Below, one piece after another: positions 49,398-57,045 of a DNA stretch of 57,045 nucleotides (position 1 is the first letter of the stretch; each line of letters opens with the position of its first letter). The stretch is from an uncultured Oscillospiraceae bacterium (GTDB lineage Bacteria > Bacillota > Clostridia > Oscillospirales > Acutalibacteraceae). The notes under the pieces were generated by a model. That model saw nothing but the letters and a program-made list of their open reading frames with translations, was not told the origin of the DNA and made no database searches. The stretch covers positions 1 through 57,045 of the forward strand of contig URGJ01000008.1 in assembly GCA_900547445.1 (NCBI GenBank), written 5' to 3'. The position numbers and the translations under genes are program-made.

Positions 49398-51248
49398 TTG
49401 GAATATAAGCTTTTATGTAATATAAAATCCCCCGATGACGTAAAAAAGCTTGACGAAGCTCAAATATCGCTTTTGTGTGAGGAAATACGAGACTGTATCG
49501 TTTCGACCATTGCTAAAAACGGCGGACATTTAGCCTCCAATTTAGGCGCGGTTGAGCTTACCGTGGCGCTCCACAGAAGCTTTTCGTCCCCCAACGATGC
49601 GATTATTTTTGATGTTGGGCATCAGTGCTATACCCATAAGCTTTTAACGGGACGGTTTGACAGTTTTTCAACCCTCCGCACCGAAAACGGTCTTTCGGGG
49701 TATATGAAGCCAGCCGAGAGTGAGCACGATCCCTTTATAACAGGGCACAGCAGTAATTCTATTTCCGCGGCATACGGAATTTACCGTGCAAAAAGGCTTA
49801 CGGGAGAGAGCGGAACGGCGGTCGCCGTGATAGGCGACGGTGCGCTGACAGGCGGTATGGCGTATGAGGCGCTTAATAATGTCGGTAGCGGAAGAAATAA
49901 TTTTATCGTAGTGCTTAACGACAATAAAATGTCGATTTCACGAAATGTCGGCGCGCTTGCCCGAAGTCTTACCAAGATGCGAAACAAACCGCATTATCAC
50001 CAATTTAAATTCAAAATCAGCCGTTTTCTGACAGCTATACCTGTTGTCGGAAAACCCATTTATAATTTCATATATACCGTCAAAGAGGATATAAAGGGGC
50101 TTGTCTATAAAAATAATTTCTTTACGGCGCTGGGCTTTAACTATTTAGGGCCTGTGGACGGACATAACGTAAAGGCTATGGAACAGCTTTTCGATGTTGC
50201 TAAAACCTATTCGCGTCCCTCGCTGGTTCATGTTATAACTACCAAGGGAAAGGGGTATTCCTACGCCGAATCTTCGCCTAAAAGCTATCACGGCGTCTCG
50301 CCCTTTGATGTTGAAAAGGGGGCTACCGAAAGCGGAAAGGTTACATTTTCGGATGTTGCAGGCGCGGCGCTCTGTTCCCTTGCCGAAAAAGACCCGAAAA
50401 TCTGCGCTGTAACCGCCGCAATGACCTCGGGAACGGGACTTACCGCCTTTGCGGGGAAGTATAAAAACCGATTTTTTGACGTGGGCATTGCGGAACAGCA
50501 CGCCGTAACCTTTTCGGCAGGTCTGGCAAGCGCCGGAATGAAGCCGTTTTTTGTGGTTTACTCCTCTTTTCTTCAGCGTGGCTTTGACCAGGTGATTCAC
50601 GATATTGCGATAGGCGGCTTCCCTGTGAGACTGCTTATTGACCGCGCGGGGATAGTCGGTGAGGACGGGGAGACCCATCAGGGACTCTTTGATGTTCCGT
50701 TTTTAACCTCGGTGCCTAATATGACGGTGTATTCGCCCTGCTACTATAAGGAGCTTGAAAACGATATTAAGCGCGCCGCCGAACGGGACGATATTTGCGC
50801 TATACGCTATCCGCGCGGCTGTGAAAAGGAAGAGCCTGACTGCGATTTTTCCTCTGATTACACACTTATTAAGGGAGAGGGCGAAAAGCTTATTATAACC
50901 TACGGACGGCTTTTTTCCGACGCACTCGAGGCTAAGAAGAAATGTCCCGAAGTGAGTATTCTAAAGCTTAATAAAATATATCCCATAAGCGATGAATGTT
51001 TTTCTGAATTTAAATGCTTTAAAGAGATTCATTTTTTTGAAGAAGGCATAAAAAACGGCGGAATAGGCGAGCTTTGCGCCGCAAGGCTTTTGGAGGACGG
51101 TTTTAGCGGTAAATATAAAATCCACGCGATTGACGGAAAATTTGTTCCCTGCGCGGCGGCTTCCTCCGCGATAAAATCAAACGGACTTGATTTCGAAAGT
51201 ATGCTAAGGGCGGTAAAGAATTCAGATGAGAGAAAAGCAGAGACTTGA
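49398..51248 (+). CDS. dxs: 1-deoxy-D-xylulose-5-phosphate synthase
   Basis: DXS joins pyruvate and glyceraldehyde-3-phosphate using thiamine diphosphate, the first MEP-pathway step. The 616-residue protein has GHLASNLGAVELTVALH, the thiamine motif GDGALTGGMAYEALNN ending in NDNKMSIS, then GPVDGHN, the catalytic Glu in VGIAEQHAVTFSAG and IDRAGIVGEDGETHQG. The TTG start follows AAAAGGAATG. The gene order ispA-dxs-tlyA is the clostridial standard. It overlaps tlyA by 23 bases. Confidence 0.97.
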   Translation: MEYKLLCNIKSPDDVKKLDEAQISLLCEEIRDCIVSTIAKNGGHLASNLGAVELTVALHRSFSSPNDAIIFDVGHQCYTHKLLTGRFDSFSTLRTENGLSGYMKPAESEHDPFITGHSSNSISAAYGIYRAKRLTGESGTAVAVIGDGALTGGMAYEALNNVGSGRNNFIVVLNDNKMSISRNVGALARSLTKMRNKPHYHQFKFKISRFLTAIPVVGKPIYNFIYTVKEDIKGLVYKNNFFTALGFNYLGPVDGHNVKAMEQLFDVAKTYSRPSLVHVITTKGKGYSYAESSPKSYHGVSPFDVEKGATESGKVTFSDVAGAALCSLAEKDPKICAVTAAMTSGTGLTAFAGKYKNRFFDVGIAEQHAVTFSAGLASAGMKPFFVVYSSFLQRGFDQVIHDIAIGGFPVRLLIDRAGIVGEDGETHQGLFDVPFLTSVPNMTVYSPCYYKELENDIKRAAERDDICAIRYPRGCEKEEPDCDFSSDYTLIKGEGEKLIITYGRLFSDALEAKKKCPEVSILKLNKIYPISDECFSEFKCFKEIHFFEEGIKNGGIGELCAARLLEDGFSGKYKIHAIDGKFVPCAAASSAIKSNGLDFESMLRAVKNSDERKAET

Positions 51249-52035
51249 TGTAGCGCTTGTAGAGCGCGGATACACCGAAAGCCGTGAAAAGGCAAAGGCG
51301 CTTATTATGGCGGGCATAGTGTATGTCAACAACCAAAAATCAGACAAGGCGGGTAACACTGTAAAGCCCGATGATATTATTGAGGTGCGTGGCGAAACCT
51401 TAAAGTATGTAAGCCGCGGCGGACTAAAGCTTGAAAAGGCGATGAAAAGCTTTAATATCTTGCTTAACGGATGTGTTTGCGCCGATATAGGCGCGTCAAC
51501 CGGCGGATTCACCGACTGTATGCTGCAAAACGGAGCAAGTAAGGTTTATTCCATTGATGTCGGCTACGGTCAGCTTGCCTGGAAGCTACGCACAGACAGC
51601 CGAGTTGTAAATCTTGAGCGTACAAATTTTCGCTATGTCACACGTGAACAGGTGCCCGACGAGCTGGATTTCGCCTCGGTTGACGTTTCCTTTATCTCGC
51701 TTTATCATATTTTCCCCGCGCTCCGCACCCTTTTAAAGGAGGGCGGCAGAGCGGTCTGCCTTATAAAGCCGCAATTTGAGGCGGGAAAAGAAAATGTAGG
51801 AAAAAAAGGCGTTGTGCGGGATAAAGCGGTGCATATCTCGGTTATAGAAAAAATAGTATCGCTTATATCCGAAAATAAATTTTCGCTTTTGGGACTCGAC
51901 TTTTCACCGATAAAGGGTCCTGAGGGAAATATTGAATATCTGTGCTTTATAGAAAAGACCGAAAACCCCGAAGTCTTATGTGAAATAACGGCGGAGGAAT
52001 TGGTGGAGGAATCCTATAAAGCGTTAAAGGAGTGA
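51226..52035 (+). CDS. tlyA: TlyA family rRNA methyltransferase (hemolysin-like)
   Basis: TlyA proteins add 2'-O-methyl groups to 16S and/or 23S rRNA. The 269-residue protein has an N-terminal S4 RNA-binding domain (about residues 5-65, RLDVALVERGYTESREKAK) and an FtsJ-like Rossmann domain with CADIGASTGGFTDCML, SVDVSFISLYHIFP and LIKPQFE. It starts inside the end of dxs. The hemolysin name of some homologues is historical. Confidence 0.92.
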   Translation: MREKQRLDVALVERGYTESREKAKALIMAGIVYVNNQKSDKAGNTVKPDDIIEVRGETLKYVSRGGLKLEKAMKSFNILLNGCVCADIGASTGGFTDCMLQNGASKVYSIDVGYGQLAWKLRTDSRVVNLERTNFRYVTREQVPDELDFASVDVSFISLYHIFPALRTLLKEGGRAVCLIKPQFEAGKENVGKKGVVRDKAVHISVIEKIVSLISENKFSLLGLDFSPIKGPEGNIEYLCFIEKTENPEVLCEITAEELVEESYKALKE

Positions 52036-52039
52036 GAAT

Positions 52040-52885
52040 ATGAAGGTAGCTGTTTTGCCTAATCTTGATAAGCGCGGCTCCGCGGAGGTGGTCGAAAAGC
52101 TCGGCGTTATATTAAAAAACGAGGGGATAGAGGGTTATCTTCCCGAGAATATCGCGGGGGCGGACTTTAAGCACCTGCCCGAGGAACAGCTTTATAAAAT
52201 TGCCGATTTTATAATTACCATAGGCGGCGACGGCACGATAATTCGCTACGCAAAGCGCGCCGCGTTTGAGGATAAGCCCGTTCTTGGGATAAATGCGGGA
52301 AGAATGGGCTATCTTGCAAATATCGAACAGAACGAGCTGGGACTTATTTCAAAGCTTAAAACCGGCGAGTATTTTGTCGAAAACCGTATGATGCTGTCGG
52401 TAAGCGTTGTGGAAAACGGGAAAAAGCTTGCTGAATACAACGCGCTTAACGACGCGGTTATAACAAGCGGTTTTATTTCAAGAATTATTGATATTTCGGT
52501 GGCTGTCGGCAAGGATTACATCAGCTACCGTGCGGACGGACTTATAATCTCCACCCCGACAGGATCTACCGCTTATTCAATGTCGGCAGGAGGACCGATT
52601 ATAGATCCGCTTACTCAAAATATGTGCATAACCCCTATTTGCTCCCATTCGCTTTCGGCAAAGCCGATTTTACTCGGCGCCGAAAACACCGTGAAATTAA
52701 AAGCGTATTCAAAAAAACGCACTGATATTTATTTGACGGTGGACGGCAGAAAGGTGAGCGCTGTTCGCCCGTATACGGAGATATATGTAAAAAAATCAAA
52801 GCAGACGGCGAAGCTGTTAAGACTTAACGACAGGTCGTTCTATAAAACGCTTTCGGTAAAATTCAGAGACGGCAGGAGTATGTAA
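52040..52885 (+). CDS. nadK: NAD kinase
   Basis: NadK phosphorylates NAD to NADP. The 281-residue protein has the family GGDGT (62-66), GINAGRMGYLA, the NDAV motif and the glycine-rich ADGLIISTPTGSTAYSMSAGGP. It begins four bases after tlyA and its stop abuts the argR start. Length is standard. Confidence 0.96.
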   Translation: MKVAVLPNLDKRGSAEVVEKLGVILKNEGIEGYLPENIAGADFKHLPEEQLYKIADFIITIGGDGTIIRYAKRAAFEDKPVLGINAGRMGYLANIEQNELGLISKLKTGEYFVENRMMLSVSVVENGKKLAEYNALNDAVITSGFISRIIDISVAVGKDYISYRADGLIISTPTGSTAYSMSAGGPIIDPLTQNMCITPICSHSLSAKPILLGAENTVKLKAYSKKRTDIYLTVDGRKVSAVRPYTEIYVKKSKQTAKLLRLNDRSFYKTLSVKFRDGRSM

Positions 52886-53341
52886 ATGAAAAGTAACAGA
52901 CAGGAAAAAATACTTGAGCTAATAAGGAATAAGATTTTTTTAACGCAGGAGGATCTGCAAAACGAGCTTTTGGCGCTCGGCTACAATGTTACGCAGTCGA
53001 CCGTTTCAAGGGATATCAAGGAGCTTAGGATAGTAAAGGGACACGACGCGGACGGCAATTACCGATATATTGCTAACGAGCCGTCGTCGTCGGTTATGCA
53101 GAACAGGGAGCATTACCGCGAGCTGTTTTCAAGGGCGGTAAAAAGCGTGGCGTTTTCGCTTAACAACGTGGTGGTTAAGTGTTATACCGGAATGGCGCAG
53201 GGGGCCTGCGTCGCGGTCGACGAAATGTTCGGCGATATGATGTTAGGCTCGCTTGCGGGAGATGATACAATAATCATTGTAACAGGCGGAGAACCGCAGT
53301 CGGCGCGCCTTGCATCAGAGCTTAATAAACTTTTAAAATAA
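52886..53341 (+). CDS. argR: Arginine repressor ArgR/AhrC
   Basis: This hexameric regulator senses arginine and controls its biosynthesis and use. The 151-residue protein has an N-terminal winged helix with NVTQSTVSRDIKEL and a C-terminal oligomerisation and arginine-binding domain with GDDTIIIV and a Cys-rich GMAQGACVAVDEM. GGAGTA of its ribosome site lies in the end of nadK. Placement between nadK and recN is typical of Firmicutes. Confidence 0.95.
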   Translation: MKSNRQEKILELIRNKIFLTQEDLQNELLALGYNVTQSTVSRDIKELRIVKGHDADGNYRYIANEPSSSVMQNREHYRELFSRAVKSVAFSLNNVVVKCYTGMAQGACVAVDEMFGDMMLGSLAGDDTIIIVTGGEPQSARLASELNKLLK

Positions 53342-53353
53342 CGGGGAAGAAAA

Positions 53354-55030
53354 ATGCTTAAATTTCTTCATATCGAAAACATAGCGGTAATAGAGCAGTC
53401 GGATATTGAATTTTCGGAGGGCTTTAATGTTTTAACAGGCGAAACAGGCGCGGGAAAATCAATCGTAATCGATTCTATAAACGCGGTTTTAGGCGAGCGT
53501 ACCTCAAAGGAGCTTATTCGCGCGGGGTGCGATACGGCGGAGGTTTCGGCTGTTTTCGGCTGTTTTGACGATTATACCGCAGCTGCTTTAGCTGAGCACG
53601 GCTTTACGCCAGATGAGGACGGCAATATTGTAATAAGGCGGCGGCTTTCCGCTTCGGGTAAGGGGCTTATAAAGCTTAACGACCGACCCTTAACCGCGGC
53701 AGAGCTTAAGGAAATCGGAAAAAGCCTTATAAACATACACGGTCAGCACGACAGTCAGGCGCTCTTAGACCCCGAAAGCCATATCGGGTACATAGACGCG
53801 GTGGCCGGCAACGGAGATATTTTAAACGAGTACTACGCGGAATTCAGAAAGCTTAACGCAATCCGCAAGGAGCTTAATTCCGCCGAGACCGACGAGGACG
53901 AAAAGCGCCGAGAAACCGACCTTTTAAAGTACCAAATAAACGAGCTTGAAAGCGCGGATATAAAATTCGGCGAGTACGCGCGGCTTAAAAAAGACCTTGA
54001 GGTTGCAAGAAATTATCAGACCACGGTAGAAACCCTTTCGGCAGCGTACGCGGCGCTTAAGGGCGGGGAGGATTTTGACGGTGCGGCGGCGCTTACAGAC
54101 GGCGCGCAAAGAAGGCTTGCTTCACTTAAAAGCGACGAGTGGAACGCAAAGTCCGAAAGGCTTGCGGACGCGCTTTCGGTTATAGAGGACGTTTCGGCGG
54201 AATTAAGCGATTTTCTTGACAGCGCCGAGTTTTCCGAGCTTGACGCGGACAGCATTAACGAAAGGCTTGACACGCTGGAGAAGCTTATGTTAAAATACGG
54301 AAACAGCGAGCAGGAAATGCTGGATTTTTTAACTTCAGCAAGGGTGCGGCTTGACGAGCTTGTGTTTTCCGACCGTAGAATAGCCGAGCTTTCCGATCTG
54401 CTTGACGAATCGACCGAGAGGTTGGTCGGTTTAGGCGAAAAGCTTACAAAATCGAGAGAAAAGGCCGCGTCGGAGTTTGAAGCAAAGGTCTGCGGAATTT
54501 TAAGTTACCTTAATATGCCTGATGTGCGCTTTACCGTGTCATGCGAAAAGGGGCGGTATACAAAGCGCGGGTGCGATGTTGTTGAATTCCTTATCTCGGC
54601 TAATAAGGGCGAAAAGGTAAAGCCGCTTGCCAAAATTGCCTCCGGAGGCGAATTATCCCGCGTTATGCTTGCTATTAAGAGCGTTCTGCTCGATAAGGAC
54701 AAGGTCGGCACGATGATTTTTGACGAGATTGACACGGGGATCAGCGGCTACACCGCCGGCAAGGTCGGCACACAGCTTAAAAGGGTGTCGAAAAACCGTC
54801 AGGTGATATGCGTAACCCACTTAGCCCAGATTGCCGCAATGGCAGATAATCATCTGCTTATACAAAAAAATACGCAAAACGGCAGAACCTTTACTAAGGT
54901 ATGCTCGCTTTCGTATGAGGATAGGATAAGCGAAATCGCACGCATTATGTCGGGCGCAGAGCTTACCGAAAATTTATATAAATCAGCAAAAGAGTTAGTA
55001 GACAGGAGTAATAACGATGACAATTTATGA
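53354..55030 (+). CDS. recN: DNA repair protein RecN
   Basis: RecN is an SMC-like ATPase that gathers DNA at double-strand breaks. The 558-residue protein has Walker A GETGAGKS (29-36), HGQHDSQALLD, a long coiled coil (about 160-380), the signature SGGELSRVM and Walker B MIFDEIDTGISG. AGAAAAATG is preceded by GGGGAAG. It overlaps tyrS by 14 bases. In many spore formers spoIVB and spo0A come next; here they do not. Confidence 0.96.
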   Translation: MLKFLHIENIAVIEQSDIEFSEGFNVLTGETGAGKSIVIDSINAVLGERTSKELIRAGCDTAEVSAVFGCFDDYTAAALAEHGFTPDEDGNIVIRRRLSASGKGLIKLNDRPLTAAELKEIGKSLINIHGQHDSQALLDPESHIGYIDAVAGNGDILNEYYAEFRKLNAIRKELNSAETDEDEKRRETDLLKYQINELESADIKFGEYARLKKDLEVARNYQTTVETLSAAYAALKGGEDFDGAAALTDGAQRRLASLKSDEWNAKSERLADALSVIEDVSAELSDFLDSAEFSELDADSINERLDTLEKLMLKYGNSEQEMLDFLTSARVRLDELVFSDRRIAELSDLLDESTERLVGLGEKLTKSREKAASEFEAKVCGILSYLNMPDVRFTVSCEKGRYTKRGCDVVEFLISANKGEKVKPLAKIASGGELSRVMLAIKSVLLDKDKVGTMIFDEIDTGISGYTAGKVGTQLKRVSKNRQVICVTHLAQIAAMADNHLLIQKNTQNGRTFTKVCSLSYEDRISEIARIMSGAELTENLYKSAKELVDRSNNDDNL

Positions 55031-56237
55031 CGAGCTTAAGGCAAGAGGACTTATAGCCCAGGTAACAAACGAAGAAGAAATCAAGGAAATGGTAAATAAC
55101 GGCAAGGCGACCTTTTATATCGGCTTTGACTGCACGGCGGACAGCCTTACCGCGGGTCATTTTATGGCGCTTACCTTAATGAAGCGGCTTCAGATGGCGG
55201 GCAATAAGCCGATAGCCCTTATCGGCGGCGGCACTACTATGATAGGCGATCCCTCGGGCAGAACCGATATGCGTAAAATGCTTACCAAAGAGGATATTGA
55301 CCACAACGCCGAGTGCTTTAAGCGCCAGATGGAGCGGTTTATCGATTTTTCCGAGGGCAAGGCGCAGATGATAAACAACGCCGACTGGCTTCTTAAGCTT
55401 AACTATGTTGAGCTTTTGCGCGAGGTGGGCGCCTGCTTCTCGGTAAATAATATGCTTAGAGCCGAGTGCTACAAGCAGAGAATGGAAAAGGGTCTTTCCT
55501 TCCTTGAGTTTAACTATATGATTATGCAGAGCTACGACTTCTACTATCTCTTTAAGGAATACGGCTGTAATATGCAGTTCGGCGGGGACGACCAGTGGAG
55601 CAATATGCTGGGCGGAACAGAGCTTATAAGAAGAAAATTAGGCAAGGACGCTCACGCTATGACCATAACCCTGCTTACCGATTCGCAGGGTCATAAAATG
55701 GGCAAGACTGCGGGCAACGCCGTATGGCTTGACCCGAACAAGACTCCGCCTTATGAATTCTATCAGTACTGGCGAAATGTCGCGGACGCGGACGTTTTAA
55801 AGTGCATAAGAATGTTAACATTCCTGCCGCTTGAGGAAATTGACAAGATGGACTCATGGGAGGGAAGTCAGCTGAACACCGCTAAGGAAATTTTGGCTTA
55901 CGAGCTTACAAAGCTTGTCCACGGGGAGGAAGAGGCAAACAAGGCGCAGTCTGCCGCAAAGGCGATATTTGCGGGAGGCGGCTCTCACGAAAATATGCCC
56001 TCCACAACCCTTACAGAAGACGATTTAACCGACGGCGAAATCGGTATTTTGGATATGATGGTTAAGGCTTCGCTTGCCACTTCAAAAGGCGAGGCAAGAC
56101 GGCTTGTTACGCAGGGCGGTGTAAGCCTTGACGACCAAAAAATCACCGACCCGCAGTACCGCGTTACAGCCGAAGCCCTTAAAAAGGGCGTAGTGCTCAA
56201 AAAAGGCAAAAAGGTGTTTCACAGATTTACGGTATAA
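55017..56237 (+). CDS. tyrS: Tyrosyl-tRNA synthetase
   Basis: TyrS charges tRNA-Tyr. The 406-residue class I enzyme has a variant HIGH motif in SLTAGHFMALT, the tyrosine pocket GDDQWSNMLGG, KMGKT as the KMSKS loop (HKMGKTAGN), and a C-terminal S4 domain (KGEARRLVTQGGV). ACAGGAG precedes the ATG. No T-box leader is seen, and it is fused to the recN transcript instead. It is followed by a strong terminator. Confidence 0.96.
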   Translation: MTIYDELKARGLIAQVTNEEEIKEMVNNGKATFYIGFDCTADSLTAGHFMALTLMKRLQMAGNKPIALIGGGTTMIGDPSGRTDMRKMLTKEDIDHNAECFKRQMERFIDFSEGKAQMINNADWLLKLNYVELLREVGACFSVNNMLRAECYKQRMEKGLSFLEFNYMIMQSYDFYYLFKEYGCNMQFGGDDQWSNMLGGTELIRRKLGKDAHAMTITLLTDSQGHKMGKTAGNAVWLDPNKTPPYEFYQYWRNVADADVLKCIRMLTFLPLEEIDKMDSWEGSQLNTAKEILAYELTKLVHGEEEANKAQSAAKAIFAGGGSHENMPSTTLTEDDLTDGEIGILDMMVKASLATSKGEARRLVTQGGVSLDDQKITDPQYRVTAEALKKGVVLKKGKKVFHRFTV

Positions 56238-56292
56238 TAAATGCCGTTACCGCAAAAAGAGCAGTTTAAAAATTATTAAAAGCTATTAAAGT

Positions 56293-56340
56293 AAAATCCC
56301 CGCAAATCAGCACAATAAGCTAATTTGCGGGGATTTTAAT
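56293..56340. terminator. Terminator after tyrS (also serves tRNA-Thr on the other strand)
   Basis: AAAATCCCCGCAAAT (56293-56307) is the exact complement of 56323-56337, with A- and T-rich ends, so it can stop transcription in both directions. Confidence 0.88.
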
Positions 56341-56341
56341 A

Positions 56342-56417
<76 letters not shown>

Positions 56418-56437
56418 AGGATTTACGCGACTTTGTT

Positions 56438-56466
56438 ATTATAAGATAATTTTAGTTTAAAGTCAA
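56438..56466 (-). promoter_or_regulatory. Promoter of tRNA-Thr
   Basis: On the minus strand TTGACT (56461-56466) and TATAAT (56438-56443) are 17 bases apart, 21 bases before the tRNA. Confidence 0.85.
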
Positions 56467-56578
56467 GTGCTTTTTTAAAAAATAATTTTATGCAGTATAT
56501 TGTATTAATTTTCGGAGCTGTGTACAAGTATATTCAAAAAGCAAATTGTTAAAAAAAGGTTACAAACTCACTAAAAGG

Positions 56579-56608
56579 TTGACATTGCCCGGCTTTTTTT
56601 GATAAAAT
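56579..56608 (+). promoter_or_regulatory. Promoter of yicC
   Basis: TTGACA (56579-56584), 18-base spacer, TAAAAT (56603-56608). The rest of the 56467-56578 gap is AT-rich with no recognisable feature. Confidence 0.75.
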
Positions 56609-56646
56609 AATATGAAATACCATAGAGATTTTTGGAAGTGAAAATT

Positions 56647-57045
56647 ATGGTCAGAAGTATGACCGGTTTCGGGAGGGCTAAATATTCCGAAAACGGGCTT
56701 AACATAACTGTCGAATTTAAATCGGTAAATCACAGATATTTTGAATTCACCTCAAGACTGCCCAAAGGATATATGTTCCTCGACGAAAAGCTTAAGAGTT
56801 TTTGTCAGCAAAAGATTTCCCGCGGAAAGTTGGAGGCGGCGGTTATAATTGAGGACAACAGCGAGGGCGCGGCGGCGGTCGAGGTTAATACCGCGTATAC
56901 CGATGCGTATCTCGCGGCGATAAACGATATGTCACGGCGTTATCATATAAAAAATGACGTTAAAATGTCGGCGCTTGTTATGAATCCTGAGCTTTTTACG
57001 GTTAGACGGCAGACCCTCCCTGAGGAAACCGTTACGGCGGCGGTG
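56647..57045 (+). CDS. YicC/YloC family endoribonuclease (5' part, cut by the window end)
   Basis: The reading frame is open from ATG 56647 (GGAAGTG upstream) to the last base, giving 133 residues of a protein normally near 290. It begins MVRSMTGFGRA and continues with EFKSVNHRYFE and RGKLEAAVII, the YicC N-terminal signature. YicC proteins are RNases implicated in small-RNA turnover. In Firmicutes the gene often precedes remA-gmk-rpoZ, which would lie beyond the window. Confidence 0.93.
   Translation, partial: MVRSMTGFGRAKYSENGLNITVEFKSVNHRYFEFTSRLPKGYMFLDEKLKSFCQQKISRGKLEAAVIIEDNSEGAAAVEVNTAYTDAYLAAINDMSRRYHIKNDVKMSALVMNPELFTVRRQTLPEETVTAAV

Noticed and set aside
50145..50678. Minus-strand frame of 177 codons
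   Set aside because: It is antisense to dxs over its conserved thiamine and catalytic motifs.

Overview
The window is low-to-mid GC bacterial chromosome with dense, short-gapped operons and many TTG starts. Gene content points to a spore-forming-lineage member of the Clostridia, most likely Oscillospirales/Ruminococcaceae: a paired glgC-glgD, MurE with the meso-DAP motif DNPR, a YpeB-type germination protein, a dcw cluster without ftsA, and the Firmicutes blocks nusB-xseAB-ispA-dxs-tlyA-nadK-argR-recN and rplS-lepB-ylqF-rnhB-yraN. Taxonomy is inferred from content and order only.

Layout. 1-97: tail of a dispersed repeat plus a terminator. 158-7800: a compact phage-type packaging and head cassette (small and large terminase, small membrane protein, scaffold-like protein, capsid with a C-terminal Ig-like domain, portal, small connector candidate, 684-residue head-completion candidate). 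It is followed with only an 18-base gap by a GHL10-type lipoprotein (7819-9018). No integrase, repressor, protease, tail or lysis gene is seen. 9140-14970: glycogen operon glgB-glgC-glgD-glgA. 14991-16394: uppP and a YfcE-like phosphodiesterase, convergent with a membrane-anchored polysaccharide deacetylase (16446-17444). degV (17639-18496) is divergent from the deacetylase across a large inverted repeat. 18519-18832: a possible structured RNA and tRNA-Leu. 18985-31404: dcw cluster mraZ-rsmH-ftsL-pbp-murE-mraY-ftsW-murG-murA-divIB-ftsZ. 31469-31718: a promoter-led structured repeat, the second copy of the element at the left edge. 31793-38676: ypeB, rplS with a structured leader, then lepB-ylqF-rnhB-yraN-M19 dipeptidase-thrC. 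38722-38886: a 54-residue cysteine-rich DUF1540 protein on the minus strand. 38986-43081: a metallophosphoesterase, then tig-clpP-clpX. 43153-46095: a minus-strand Crp/Fnr regulator plus ABC importer operon with a clear palindrome at its promoter. 46212-46550: tRNA-Met and tRNA-Glu with terminator-like hairpins. 46625-56237: nusB to tyrS. Then tRNA-Thr (minus strand) and the 5' part of yicC, cut by the window edge.

Most of the window is ordinary housekeeping DNA. The parts that look accessory or under-described are: the head-only phage cassette sharing an apparent transcription unit with a lipoprotein glycosidase; the promoter-led structured repeat near ftsZ, whose tail recurs at the left edge; a roughly 85-95-base repeat following two separate tRNA loci; the Crp-like/ABC operon with its operator; and the DUF1540 gene preceded by a sporulation-sigma-like promoter. 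No CRISPR array, restriction system, transposase or rRNA was seen.
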